Of a stretch of 64,000 nucleotides of DNA, positions 35,421 to 46,196 are shown in pieces. Numbering within the stretch: position 1 is the stretch's first letter; each line of letters begins with the position of its first letter. The position numbers were made by a program, and so were the translations under genes. The notes beneath the pieces are model-generated. The model saw only the letters and a list, made by a program, of their open reading frames with translations, was not told the DNA's origin and searched no databases. This stretch comes from Meconema thalassinum (taxonomy: Eukaryota; Arthropoda; Insecta; Orthoptera; Tettigoniidae), in assembly GCA_946902985.2 (NCBI GenBank), contig OX336389.2, positions 149,905,099 to 149,969,098 on the forward strand. The letters are read 5' to 3'.

Positions 35421-36499
35421 TTAAATAAAACACTCATTCATAAATCATTATTCAAAAAGCCCGCCCTCTTACAAAATTCTCAAGTGCGCATGCGGAAAAA
35501 CAAAAAACAAAAATGTTAAATCATAGCGGCATCCAGCAGTACGCATGCCCTTTATGTGGAACAACATTTCATTTCATACTGGTATCGGTTCTCATGTCAG
35601 TCGCATTTGGAAAGCAACTTTTACTAAAAAAATACATTTTCACACCCTAGTAGGGGTAAGTTTCATTTTGGGTTGGAAATGAAATGTCCCGAGTCCAACG
35701 ATACCTCATTTGTTAAAATCCGACCATGGGTTCACGACATATGAATAAGCAAAAGGTGTGTACTCACTTTTTGAACACCTTGCGAGTTTAAAGCACCACC
35801 ACTCCCCTACTAGTAAGTTTCGTTATAATTCAGCATTTGCCTCCAGAGGAATTGATAATAATATACAATATATGCCCAACCACCTTCTTGAATGTATGAA
35901 ATCTTTTATCTTTTGACTTCTGCCGATAAAGCCTTTTATGTGAGCCTACATATGATCTTCGTTTTGTCATTGTAATTGTAATGAATAGTAGATTTTCGAT
36001 ATGAATGTCTTAAGTATTAACTGCGTGCTCTACGCAGTGTGATAGTCGTACGACTAATAGAAGCGCGATATCCTATCTGTTACAAAGTTTCGTGGTACCT
36101 GTGTAATTGGATCATAGTTATTGATTTTGAAGTCTCAGCCATCGCCTGAAACATAGAGCGTAGGTGCTCTTTTAACTTTGGTATGAAATTCCACATACGG
36201 TTCTACATTAATGATAACTAGTTCGAGTTATTGTATCTCTAAAATACTGTAGGCCAATATAGTTATTTGTTTGAATATTTTGTAAATTCCAGGTGGCGGC
36301 TGCGCGCTCTATCGTAATATTTATACGGTACTCCTCCCCCACTAAATTTCCTTTTGATGTTATATCGTGCGATGAATATATTTAAGTCTTAGGAATACGC
36401 CCAGCCGCCATCCTGAACTTATGGAGACGTTGTTCTGTTGACTTAGTCAAAGTAGCCACGTGCAAAGCTATTTCTTGTTGTCTCTTAAAAATATATCTA
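35421..36499. other. Non-coding stretch before the foldback
   Basis: Up to about 35750 it still shows homology to the outer end of the IAP element (GAGTCCAACGATACCTCATTTGT near 35695). Beyond that I see no gene. Diverged copies of a CAGCCGCCATC(C/T)TGAA motif start around 36412 and recur past the foldback. Confidence 0.4.
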
Positions 36500-37664
36500 C
36501 TGTCGACCAAAATATTATGTGTACTCGAGTTTGAAGGTTGTTTGTGATGTAACCAAGAGGCCTACATAAAATCCAATAACATCATTATTTTCGTCGTTCT
36601 ATTTTACGTTAGTTCATGTAGGTTTGGAATTTTTAATTAATATTTTAATATTTTTTATCGCAGTTGGAACACATAAAGTGCCCGTATTTAAGCGTGTTTC
36701 AACCATGCGTCACATTTAAGAATTATTATCTCAGAAACACGTCATCAGATCGAATCCAAATTTTAACACAATATACATTGGAATTTTTTATAACTGGCAT
36801 ATTAATTTCAAAATTTTGAGTGTCCAAGAAACAAAGTTGTTATCATTTTTGTAAGGTACCTTTTTCTCGGCTCGGGCTGGTTGGAAAATGTAGTTCTTGG
36901 TCGCGTTGTCTTCCTCATACAACAAAAGGTTATGCTGTATGATTTTGAAATACGTAAATTAATTCACTTAATTTATATCGGTTTGTATTTGTATGGGATA
37001 ATAAGACATCGTTTAGCAGCTATCCGATACAGAGAACGCTGTACAGCGTTACCGAGTTGGAGCCCACCACGCGTCATGGCTCGCCTCGCTCGGCAGATGT
37101 GGGCACCAACTCGGCAACGCTGTACAGCGTTCTCTGTATCGGATAGCTGCTAAACGATGTCTTATTTTCCCATACAAATACAAACCGATGTAAAATAAGT
37201 GAATTAATTTACGTATTTCACAGTCATACCGCATAACATTTTGATGTATGAGGATTAAAACGAGACCAAGAACTACATTTTCCAACCAGCCCGAGCCGAG
37301 AAAACGTTACCTTACAAAAATGATAACAACTTTGTTTCTTGGACACACAAAATTTTGAAATTAATAAACCAGTTAAACAACATTCTAATGTATAGTGTGT
37401 TGAAATTTGGATTCGATCTGATGACGGGTTTGTGAGATAGTAATTCTTAAATGTGACGCATGGTTGACACACGCTTAAAAACGGGCACTTTTTGTGTTTC
37501 AACTGCGATAAAAATATTAAAATATAAAATAAAATTCCAAACTAAAGTGAACTAACGTAGAATAGAACGACAGAAATGATGATGTTATTGGATTTTATGT
37601 AGACCTATTGGTTACTTCACAAACAACCTTCAAACTCGAGTGCACATAATATTTTGGTCGGCAG
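36500..37664. repeat. 1.17-kb foldback palindrome
   Basis: The arms of about 570 bp are inverted copies of each other with scattered differences, meeting at about 37082 with a loop of about 30 bases. Outer pairing: GTCGACCAAAATATTATGTG (36502) with CACATAATATTTTGGTCGG (37643). Inner pairing: AGAACGCTGTACAGCGTT on both sides. No ORF is convincing. It is either a foldback/MITE-like element or an inverted duplication. Confidence 0.85.
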
Positions 37665-38580
37665 TAGTCATTCATTATCATATTCTGTATTTTCATGATG
37701 GCCGCCACGCGTTGTATGTTATAACCTAGGCTAATTTCAGCAAGGTCCCATAAACGTTACTTCTTTGCTGCTTAGTTTCGTTCTAATTGCCCAAATACGT
37801 TGTAACTTTACACCCAACCTCCAACGTGAAAATGTTATGTCGCTGTTGTTTTGTTTAGGCTTTCAGTACACCACAGGTTTTAACCTTATGACTTATCTTC
37901 GTTATTGTAGTTCAAACGTATAAAGAGCTGTCTATTTTTAAACAATGCAATTTCAGGATGGCGACTACGTGCTATATTCACTGTGATAATTTCATCACTA
38001 ACGCAACTGACGCATCTAATATACTCGTATTACTCGTCTTCAACAAGTTTCGCGTTAATTGTGCAATAACATCTTCAGTTATCTTTTCTTTAATGTAAGT
38101 CAGTTGTCTTATAAGATACTCACCTATTGGTAAGAGTTGTGTTAATTGCCCAATTTCATTCAGAGTTGTCGATTATATTGTTCTAATAGTTCACGCAGCC
38201 ACCATCTTGAAAGTATGGAGAGTCCATTCATTAGCTTTCGTGATACATGGCTACACATACGGTCATACCTTGTCACTAATTATCTCTCCTGTGGGTCTTA
38301 AGTATGGTGTTGATAATTATATACTTTATTGTTTATACTATCAAGATATTCGTGATCATAAAGTCTTCACGTTGGATACAGAGGGTCCCTATATAAGTGT
38401 ATCGGAATGAGAAGCACTGTTAATGATTCTATGGATCATAAGTCATGTATTATAAAACTTGGCTGATTCGTGCAACCATCATCATGAAAACATTTCGACC
38501 GATAAGCTAGTAGTTGGGGAGCGAAGCTCTTCCCACACTGAAGTTTGTTTCCCAAAATTTAGTTGAGTTGCTTGATCGTA
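37665..38580. other. Non-coding stretch with diverged repeats
   Basis: No gene seen. Short motifs recur here and at 35800-36450 (CAGCC(A/G)CCATC(C/T)TGAA, GTTTCG(CG)TTAATTG), suggesting an old repeat flanking the foldback. Confidence 0.35.
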
Positions 38581-39159
38581 ATTTATTTATTTATTTATTG
38601 CCACAACAGGGCATTGCCCCAATTACAGTAGCAAACAATTAAACAATTGTTTACACACAGATAATACATGAAAATACATTAAGATACAAGATAGAAAAAT
38701 ACATTAGAATACAAAATAAAAATTGAAAATTAAAAATTGAAGATTAAAAATTAAAACTTAAATTTAAAAAAAAGAAATTGTTAACAAGGAATATACACAA
38801 GTTCAAGTCACAATAACAGTAAATAAAGCATGATTTTTAATATTTGGTCACATAATGTAAAACTAGATACATATCTTAAGGTACTAATACAATAGCAATG
38901 GAAGATGGTAAGAAAGTGAAACCTAAATTTAATATCTACGTTATAATGAATCATTTGACATCTAAAACTACGTGTAATTGCCTTCTATAATTTAGCAAGG
39001 ACATTCCAAAATCTAAATTGTTGTCAGCTGAGAGCCTGTTGTAAGTACAGCACATATTCAATATCGGTGAATTTTTATGGAAATTTGTATTAGATTTTTT
39101 AACTATTAAGAGTTCTCGTTTTCGGAGACATTTCTTTCTCACATTGAAATGTATTTGCT

Positions 39160-40362
39160 CTAAAGTTTCACTCGTGTCTGAGATACCATTGATAATTTTA
39201 TATAAATATATTTGCTGAGCAATAAGCCTGGTGTTGAAAGTTTAGTCATTTGGAATTCTGACAACAAGTTAGAGTAAGGAATTCTACAACGGATGGCTGA
39301 TACAGAGTACTTCTTGTAATATAGGAAGCGTAACAGTTTCTTTTGCAGCCTTTCTATGTTTTTTATATGTGACTCGTACATTGGAGACCAGACTACCGCA
39401 TTAAACTCCAGTTTCCTTCTCACATATGCATTGAAGAGCGTAATGATTGTCTTTGCATTCGTCAACTCCTTGGAATTTCTAAAAATAAAGCCCAGACTTC
39501 TAAGTGCATCATTCACTACCTTATCAATATGATATTTGAAACTCAAATCATGATTTATATACAACCCTAGATCCTTGACTGTATTCAGTCTAGTTAAAAG
39601 ATTTCCATCCATTCTGTAGCTAGATTCCAAGCATTGCATTTTCCGACTGAAGATGATGAAATTACATTTTTTTATATTAAACAATAAGTCATTGTCTAGG
39701 CTCCATTTGTGAATGTTATCTATATCATTTTGCAATTTCTGGACATCCTGCTCATTTTTAATAACTCTGTACACTTTTAGATCATCAGCATATAGGATAT
39801 ATTTTGATTCTTTAATAGAAATGGGAAGATCATTTATAAAAATCACAAAAAATAACGGACCCAAATTTGAGCCTTGCGGCACGCCAGACTTAGCAATGTA
39901 GGTCTAGGAATTAGCTTCACTATAGGACACATACTGTTTTCTGTTTGATAAGTAAGATGCCACTAATTCTAACATTTGATTCGAGAATCCTAAGGCTGAT
40001 AATTTCCGTAATAATATACCATGATTAATATTGTCAAAGGCTTTTGAAAAATCGGTGTAGATGGCATCAACTTGATATCGAGAATCTAATGCATTCGAGA
40101 CAAACTGTACAAAGTTACACAGATTTGTAGTTGTAGATCAGTTTGGAACGAAGCCATGTTGAAAATTACTTATATATGGCTTTACATGATTGAGAATTCT
40201 ATAATAAATAATTTGTTCGAAAACCTTGGCAGGTACAGAGATGATCGTTATTTGTCTGTAATTCTCAATTTGAGAGGAGTCACCGGATTTGAAGATGGGA
40301 CATGCTCTGGATAATTTCCATATTGCTGGAAATGTGCTATGTCTTAGAATGAGATTGAACAA
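39160..40362 (-). pseudogene. CR1/Jockey-like ORF2, reverse transcriptase
   Basis: The N-terminal RT part is at 40362-40138 (ACPIFKSGDSSQIENYRQITI, FQHGFVPN). A broken middle at 40137-39900 contains FSKAFD-type residues, and the C-terminal part is at 39882-39160 with PQGSNLGPLFF and catalytic YADD (about 39790). At least two breaks separate these parts. The catalytic motif itself is intact. The 3' end shows LGLYINHDLSF and a CR1-like tail region. Confidence 0.8.
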
Positions 40363-40525
40363 GAGAAACAGTGGATATTTTATGACGTCAACACAGGCCT
40401 TTATAATATATTGAGGTATATTATCCGGACCACTGCACTTTTATGCTTCAATTTCTTGATGGCAGTTTCAACTTCTTTTATGGTTATGGCTTTTATGAAT
40501 AATGAATGAGAGGTGATAGTTGGGA

Positions 40526-41121
40526 TCATTGTTGTATGTTCATCGAGTGCATAAGATGTTGTTTTACCTTCATATACTGCTTTAAAAAATCTGCAAATCC
40601 ATCTGAAATTTCCTTATTCGTTTTTAACAAGTTTTGGCCAAGTTTCATCTGTTGATAATTCGCCCTAGCTTTTACCTTTCTATTTTTAATATAATTCCAG
40701 AATTGTTTGGGATCTTCCTGCATTAAATTTTCAGAGTCATTTATATATTTCTTATATTCAGTGTCAATCAAAGCCTTGGTTATCTTTCTTAATCTGATAA
40801 AATTTTCCTTGTGGAATGAAGATGATTTCATTTTCTTTCTATGATATTCCTTCAATTTCAAATTTTTGATAATATCTAAATTAAACCAACTAGGGTATGA
40901 ACGTTTTCTATGCGTTTTTATGAAAGGTACAGTGTCATTAAATACTGCATAAATTTTGTCATAGAAATACTCAACTGCCCTATCAATGTCATGAAATGTA
41001 TCAAGATATTCCCAGTTAGTTTCATTCAATAACCTATACATTTTATTAAAATCTGCTCGTTTAAAATTATAAATCATAGTAGAAGTGGCCTTACTAGAAC
41101 CAATGCGTACATTAGTTAGAC
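40526..41121 (-). pseudogene. CR1/Jockey-like ORF2, linker between endonuclease and RT
   Basis: Open for about 183 codons below 41077 and readable upstream to the Harbinger junction. Contains YPSWFNLDIIKNLKLK and DPKQFWNYIKNRK, the typical linker of Jockey/CR1 ORF2. The frame is lost at 40526. Further on, KAITIKEVETAIKKLK can be read in a shifted frame. Confidence 0.7.
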
Positions 41122-41314
41122 TTATGCCCGTTGCTCACGGTAAAATGTTTCTTAAAATTTATTTTACAACTAATTTTATAAAAATTTGACGAAAGCAAGC
41201 TGTGTTGTTCACGGTAAAATTATTTTATAAAATCCGCGGATGTATCTGGATCGCCATCTACCGATAAACTTCTGAACCAAGAATCAGATGTTCAACACAC
41301 ATTGGTTTGAGAGT

Positions 41315-41620
41315 ATGGCTCCAACAGACAAAGCAAACATTGCAAAAATTGCTGCTTTAGCTACAATTAAATGTCGTACAGTGGTAAAAAGGAAGAAAAG
41401 AAATGCTAGGAAGTCCTGGACCCGGGAATGGAGAAGAGAAGAGTAGAGGAATACTCTTTGGTCGAAAATGAGTTGAGGTTAGAAATCAGAATTCATATAG
41501 GAATTTTCTAAGAATGGAGGAAAGCAGTTTTAAAAAACTCCTAGATCTCGTTGGTCCCAAAATTATTCGACAGGACACTTAATATGAGGCAAGGCATTTC
41601 TCCTGAAATGAGACTGCAAG
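41315..41620 (+). pseudogene. Harbinger-like transposase, N-terminal remnant
   Basis: Readable in pieces with stops and shifts: a basic KKRNARKSWTREWRREE segment near 41390, a piece matching the ELR...RM region, then RMEESSFKKLLDLVGPKII near 41512 and MRQGISPE near 41585. These match the N-terminal part of HARBI1-type transposases from memory. The DDE core is absent. Non-functional. Confidence 0.6.
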
Positions 41621-41625
41621 TGAGT

Positions 41626-41829
41626 TCAAAACCCGTTTAACTTCGCCTTCACATCAGCCTGGCTTGTGTTCGGTCGAATTTGTGAAACATATTCGGCGAT
41701 TGAGATTTCTGCCTCCCTTCTTGCATTTCTATTGTGGTTTATGGGCGTTTTAACCTCATACAAACACTGATATTTCTGGTACTCGTCCAGTACAACACTA
41801 ACAGCTTGGGAGACCGTATCACACGACAC
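41626..41829 (-). pseudogene. MADF/Myb-like partner protein of Harbinger, fragment
   Basis: A 67-codon frame with VVLDEYQKYQCLYEVKTP, NHNRNARREAE and DVKAKLNGF, the look of a MADF DNA-binding domain (CLY, K, NRN...R positions). In Harbinger elements this partner helps bring the transposase to DNA. The fragment ends close to the pogo insertion at 41851 and its continuation is not intact. Confidence 0.5.
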
Positions 41830-41870
41830 TAATTAGTATGAAAGCTTCTACCAGTAGGGTAAACCCTCCT

Positions 41871-42262
41871 AAGAGTACGCACTGCTCAAGAGTACGCATT
41901 GAGGTTCACATTTCATCCGTTAGAGTACAGCAGCTGTCAAGCACAGTGGATGCGTGTTTTATGTTGGTCAACCTGCTGGCAAGCGTTAGTCGTGATAGAA
42001 CACCGTATGTAAAAGTATGTACAAATTTTACTGTTGCTATCATTCCGTTATTATATTTCTCATTGAGAGAGAGACTGCTATTGACCTGTAACTACTGATG
42101 TATAATGTTGTGTCATTCATATATTAATAATATGTATCTCCGCTCAATATTCATACATAAATATGTTTATTTAATATAACGGTTTTGATGTTAGGGTGTT
42201 CGAGGTGCAATGTGACGCCACGTCCTAAGAGTACGCAGCTGCCTTAAAATGTGCGTACTCTT
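41871..42262. promoter_or_regulatory. Left subterminal motif cluster of the pogo-like element
   Basis: AAGAGTACGCA occurs at 41871-41881, 41888-41898 and 42227-42237, and inverted at 42252-42262. These are likely transposase binding sites. The last two lie just upstream of the first coding exon, so autoregulation is possible. Confidence 0.7.
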
Positions 42263-42315
42263 GGGACACTTCCAAGATTTTGACTATAATGCAGTTTCTT
42301 AACATTCCAGGCAGT

Positions 42316-44159
42316 ATGTCATCTAAATATCAACGTAAATCTGAGAGGCAGTTGTTCACTCTTCAACAGCTGAATACAGCTAGGGAAAGAATTGCTGCAG
42401 GCAGTAGTGTCAGAGCTGCTGCAAAATATTTGGGAGTAAATGAGGCAACACTAAGGAAGAGATTAAAAGCAGTGAGTTTATTATTATGATGCAGATAGCA
42501 CTGTTCATTAATAACAAATAATAAAGTTGCTTAGATGACGAGATGGTAATATGTATCATATCTTATTTGCAGGGAACAGTACCATCTTCATTGGGCAGGT
42601 TCAAATCAACTTTCTCAGACGAAGAGGAGGAAGCTTTGGTGACTCGTATCAAAATTCTAGATAGTAAATTTTTCGGCATATCGAGGAAACAACTTATGGC
42701 CGTAATATATCAATATGCCACACAAAATAACATAGATCATCCTTTTAATAAAAAGAAGATGATGGCAGGTGACAAATGGGTTAGGAACTTCTGTCAGAGG
42801 CATTCTTTGACATTACGCCAACCTGAGAAGTGTTCTTTAGGGAGAGCCATGGGATTCAATCGCATTCAGTTCCAGAAGTTTCATGAGAATCTAGACACAG
42901 TATTTGATGCAAATCCTGGACTTTGTGCAAGTGACATCTACAACATGGATGAAACTAATGTGTCAACAGTTCCAAATAAACTTCCTAAGTTTATTTCACC
43001 TAAAGGTAAACGACTGGTGTCAAAAGTTGTCTCACAAGAGCGTGGAGAGTCTGTTACTGCAGTTTGCTGTGTGAGTGCAGCAGGATATTACGTTCCACCA
43101 GCTCTAATCTTCCCACGGAAGAGGTTCAAGGCAGAATTTTGTGACAGAACACCACCAGATACTTTAGGAATGGTGTCGGATTCTGGATTCATCAATACAG
43201 AACTATTTATATTGTGGTTACAGCACTTCGTGAAACATGTTATGCCATCTCAACAGAAGAAGAAATTGCTGATATTAGACAATCACGTATCCCACTGCAG
43301 TTTGTCAGCTATTGAATATTGCCAAGAGAAGGGCATTATTCTGCTGTCTTTGCCCCCACATGCTAGCCATAAACTGCAGCCGCTTGACGTATCCTTCTTT
43401 GGGCCACTCAAGAAGTTCATCTCAGAAGAATGCGATCGCTGGATCACACAACACCCAGGTCGGCCCATTACAATTTACCAAGTTGGTGAAATATTTGGGA
43501 CAGCTTACACCAAGACAGCCTCTGTGGAGAAAGCAGTCAATTCATTCAAAGCTACTGGTATCTTCCCTCAAAATCCAGCAGCTTTTAGAGATGAAGATTT
43601 CTTGCCTTCATCAGTGACTGAGAGAGATAGGCCTATAGACAAGCCTCATGAAGAAAGTGATTTGGGAAATGATGCTGGACCATCATGTAGTGAGCAAAAT
43701 AATGAATGTGCCCAGACTAAAATCACAGATGATTTGTTAGAAGAAGAAAATCAAATCACAACCGGTATCTCACTGAAAGATCTTCTTCCTAGCCCAAAAG
43801 GGTACAGAGGAAAAAATAAAGGGAAAAGATCAAAATCATCAGCAATAATGACATCCACCCCTTTCAAAAGAACACTCACTGAGGGTAGGAAAGCAGTTAG
43901 CCAAAGACCCAAGAGGGACGCAGTAAAGAAGTTGAATTTCACAGTCCAAGAAGAAGATGATGATGATGATAACGTGATGGAAATATTTGAGGACGATGAT
44001 GAAGATGATGCCGCCTGTATTTACTGTAACAGCCTCTACTCAAAATCTAAATACCGAGAAAAGTGGATTCAATGCCAGAGTTGCCGACTTTGGGCTCATA
44101 GTGAATGTGCTGGGATTGATAGTCGAACCAAAAAATATACATGTGAACTCTGCAAGTAA
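42316..44159 (+). CDS. pogo-like transposase with C-terminal PHD-like finger
   Basis: Two exons, 42316-42471 and 42573-44159, joined at GTGAGT/TTTGCAG in phase 0, give about 580 codons without a stop. Exon 1 is a psq/CENP-B type helix-turn-helix (SVRAAAKYLGVNEATLRKRL). A CENP-B-like second HTH follows (WVRNFCQRHSLTLR). The DDE_1 catalytic core is complete: NMDET, LILDNHVSH and LQPLDVSFF. Then come an acidic stretch and a C-terminal Cys/His finger (CIYC, CQSC, HSEC, CELC) of PHD type. I start at MSSKYQRK, which begins the HTH cleanly; an upstream in-frame ATG at 42280 is also possible. The protein could be active. It cuts and pastes the element at TA sites in the nucleus. Confidence 0.88.
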
Positions 44160-44231
44160 GGGTCTGTATACAAAAGAGCGTAAATAAATATTTACTTAAT
44201 TAAGTAGCATGATCTTTATTCTTTTTCAAAG

Positions 44232-44463
44232 TGCGTACTCTTGGGCATAGTGTTTGCGTACTCTTGAGACACTATTCGCCCAAGAGTACGCATTTCCCAC
44301 TTTTTGGCAACGTCAACCTACAGTTAATATGTGTGTTTCAATTGAATAATTACCCCATGGCTAAGTGAGATAAACTAACAAGGAACAGTTTCAGGTGTTT
44401 GTAATAACAAAATGTAGGATTTAATCCAAGAAAAGTAACAACAAACAAAAAGTGCGTACTCTT
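44232..44463. promoter_or_regulatory. Right subterminal motif cluster of the pogo-like element
   Basis: The inverted motif TGCGTACTCTT is at 44232-44242, 44255-44265 and 44453-44463, and the direct AAGAGTACGCA at 44282-44292. This is the counterpart of the left cluster. Confidence 0.7.
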
Positions 44464-44483
44464 ACGCGGTCTTACCCTACTGG

Positions 44484-45515
44484 TGTACACGCTGGTATAG
44501 ACGCGTCTAGCACCGTGTGATACGTACCTTCCATGTTAGGTTCTGCCTTCCATAATAGCTTCCATACAACTCACGAAATTGAACAGGTGCCATTTTTCCT
44601 GGCAGTTTTCATAGAAGTTTGAGTACAACAACCAATCGGATTGCTTTTCTCGTTCAGGTAGATATCCTAGGGGCAACATAAACAAGTAGATTTGTTATGT
44701 GGGTAGGCCTACGAATAAATACATCAGAATTAAACTATATTTTCTTTAAACGGCGTCTGTGTGATATTATTATTATTATTATTATTGTTATTCTTCTGGG
44801 ATAAATATTTAACTATTTAAATTCTAATAGTTATCACGAATAGTATCCGTCCAGGGTTACAGTATTTAGGGAAAATAAGAATTTTAAATGGGAGAAAACA
44901 CAAAACAAAATTGCAATATTGCTGTACGACGTAAGGAGGAAATTATAAAATAATTAAAAGGAAGTAAAAATCTCCGCCCCTGGATACACTTGAACCCGGG
45001 ATCTTCAAATCAGCAAGTGAGCGCGATACCACTAGCACACTTTTCCAACTGACTATACAGCAATTTGTTGCGCTTCTTATCACCGCGTATGGTTAAATAT
45101 ACAATTAATACAATTATATTTTAAATATTGATTGGAATGAATTCATTCAGTACCACGCATATTTTCAAATGTACTTAAAGCAAGTTTCATGACCGCTTTG
45201 CGTTAATAATGCGAATCGACTGTAAATTTTACCCCCAAACGACAACCGTCCTCCATGTTTTATTTTCGAAGAGTTTGTTTACAAGCGAGCTTCACAATCT
45301 TCTCACCTCGTGGCGCCAGCATTATCTTCATGTCAGCTTCCCTGATTGGTTCGTTTCGTAAAATTAATTTTACGGAATAGAACATGTCCTATTTTATGGA
45401 AAGTTTTATCAAAGGTTTTATAAAACTTGAATTTGACCGTGAGCAACATAAATTTTATAAAATTAAATTATTGTACAATAAATTTGAAGGAAAATTTTAC
45501 CGTGAGCAACGGGCA
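44484..45515. other. Right part of the Harbinger-like element, no intact gene
   Basis: Holds an (ATT)n run near 44768, a tRNA-like stretch (44985-45055) and the right TIR. A minus-strand stretch around 44540-44660 can be read as protein-like sequence but is interrupted; it may be more of the partner gene. Confidence 0.4.
44985..45055 (-). other. tRNA-like or SINE-head fragment
   Basis: On the minus strand, GTGCTAGTGGTATCGCGCTC resembles an A box and GGGTTCAAGTGTATCC a degenerate B box, at tRNA-like spacing. No complete cloverleaf is evident, so a derived SINE head is more likely than a working tRNA gene. Confidence 0.3.
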
Positions 45516-45518
45516 TTA

Positions 45519-46194
45519 GCTCAATAGACAATGCGGGATGGTGGTTATCCTCTCCTACTAAGGGGATGCATCCCCTACTGATCGACACGATCTTGGGTAA
45601 GTTAGTGAGAACCAAGTCTAGAGTTCTGGAATGTATGTTCTGGATATCATTTAGAGAAAGTAGGTTATGCAGTGACATAAAATTGAATAAGGCTCTTTCT
45701 TGGGAATCACCATTCAGAAGATCTTGATTAGCACCCCACACTGTGGGAATATTAAAGTCACCTGCGATTATAATATTGCTACCAATAACATTGTAATGTT
45801 CCCCTATATTAATATAAAATTTATTATAAGTATCAAGACAAGAATTTGGTGGAAAATAAACATTAAAAATATAATAAGCCTTATTATTCATCAGCACTCT
45901 AATACCTAACGCTTCATAATTTCCATGCTCAGAGTAAATTTCATTATAATTTATGTCATGTCTCACTGCAATTAAAACTCCACCGCCTCTTTTCCCTACT
46001 CTGTCTTGCCTAATGACATTGTAGTAGTCGTCAAACAGCTCAGCGTTGTATACTGATTCCGAAAGCCAAGTCTCTGTCACGAGCACGACATCATGCCTAT
46101 TACTCAATATGCTCGTATAGAAATTATGTGTTTTTGTGTTCAATCCCCTAACATTTTGGTAATAAATTGAAAGAAACTGATTAGAATTATTCAT
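45519..46194 (-). pseudogene. CR1/Jockey-like ORF2, endonuclease domain
   Basis: Starts at ATG 46194, two bases after the stop of ORF1. Endonuclease blocks: YYQNVRGLNTKT, VTETWLSE, RGGGVLIAVR, AGDFNIPTVWG, LDLVLTN and GEDNHHPAL. The domain is complete by eye, but the gene is cut right after it by the Harbinger insertion (junction at 45518). The frame then runs on into transposon TIR sequence. Confidence 0.85.
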
Positions 46195-46196
46195 TT

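Larger units (their letters stand above)
27108..35750 (-). mobile_element. Diverged third copy of the IAP/FLYWCH element, interrupted
   Basis: It aligns by eye with the right arm of the palindrome: the IAP start-codon region (27108-27125 against 57899-57920), the AATCAATCAATCAAT tract, both leader exons, the block around 29050-29200 (against 59770-59920), then, after the inserted TIR element, the CGTCATCCC...CCTCATAC motif blocks (34600-35420 and about 35690-35740 against 59980-60780). The region 28100-29030 is not alignable. The inner part (IAP body, FLYWCH) would lie to the left of the LTR array, outside the window. Divergence is far higher than between the two arms. Confidence 0.75.
41851..44483 (+). 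mobile_element. pogo-like DNA transposon (Tc1/mariner superfamily)
   Basis: Inverted ends CCAGTAGGGTAA at 41851 and its inverse CCCTACTGG ending at 44483. TA precedes the left end (41849-41850); the right side reads TG then TA, so the duplication is imperfect on that side. It encodes one transposase in two exons and carries eight AAGAGTACGCA subterminal motifs, four on each side of the coding region. It is nested in the Harbinger-like element and is the youngest-looking of the three nested layers. Confidence 0.85.
41125..45515. mobile_element. PIF/Harbinger-like DNA transposon, degenerate
   Basis: The termini TGCCCGTTGCTCACGGTAAA (41125) and its inverse ending at 45515 are flanked by TTA at 41122-41124 and 45516-45518, the Harbinger-type target duplication. 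The insertion disrupts ORF2 of the CR1-like element. Inside are remnants of a Harbinger transposase (plus strand) and a MADF/Myb-like partner (minus strand), the usual two-gene layout. The catalytic half of the transposase is missing, and a pogo-like element sits inside. Confidence 0.85.

Noticed and set aside
44985..45055. Functional tRNA gene
   Set aside because: The B box is interrupted and no full cloverleaf forms; at best it is a SINE head.
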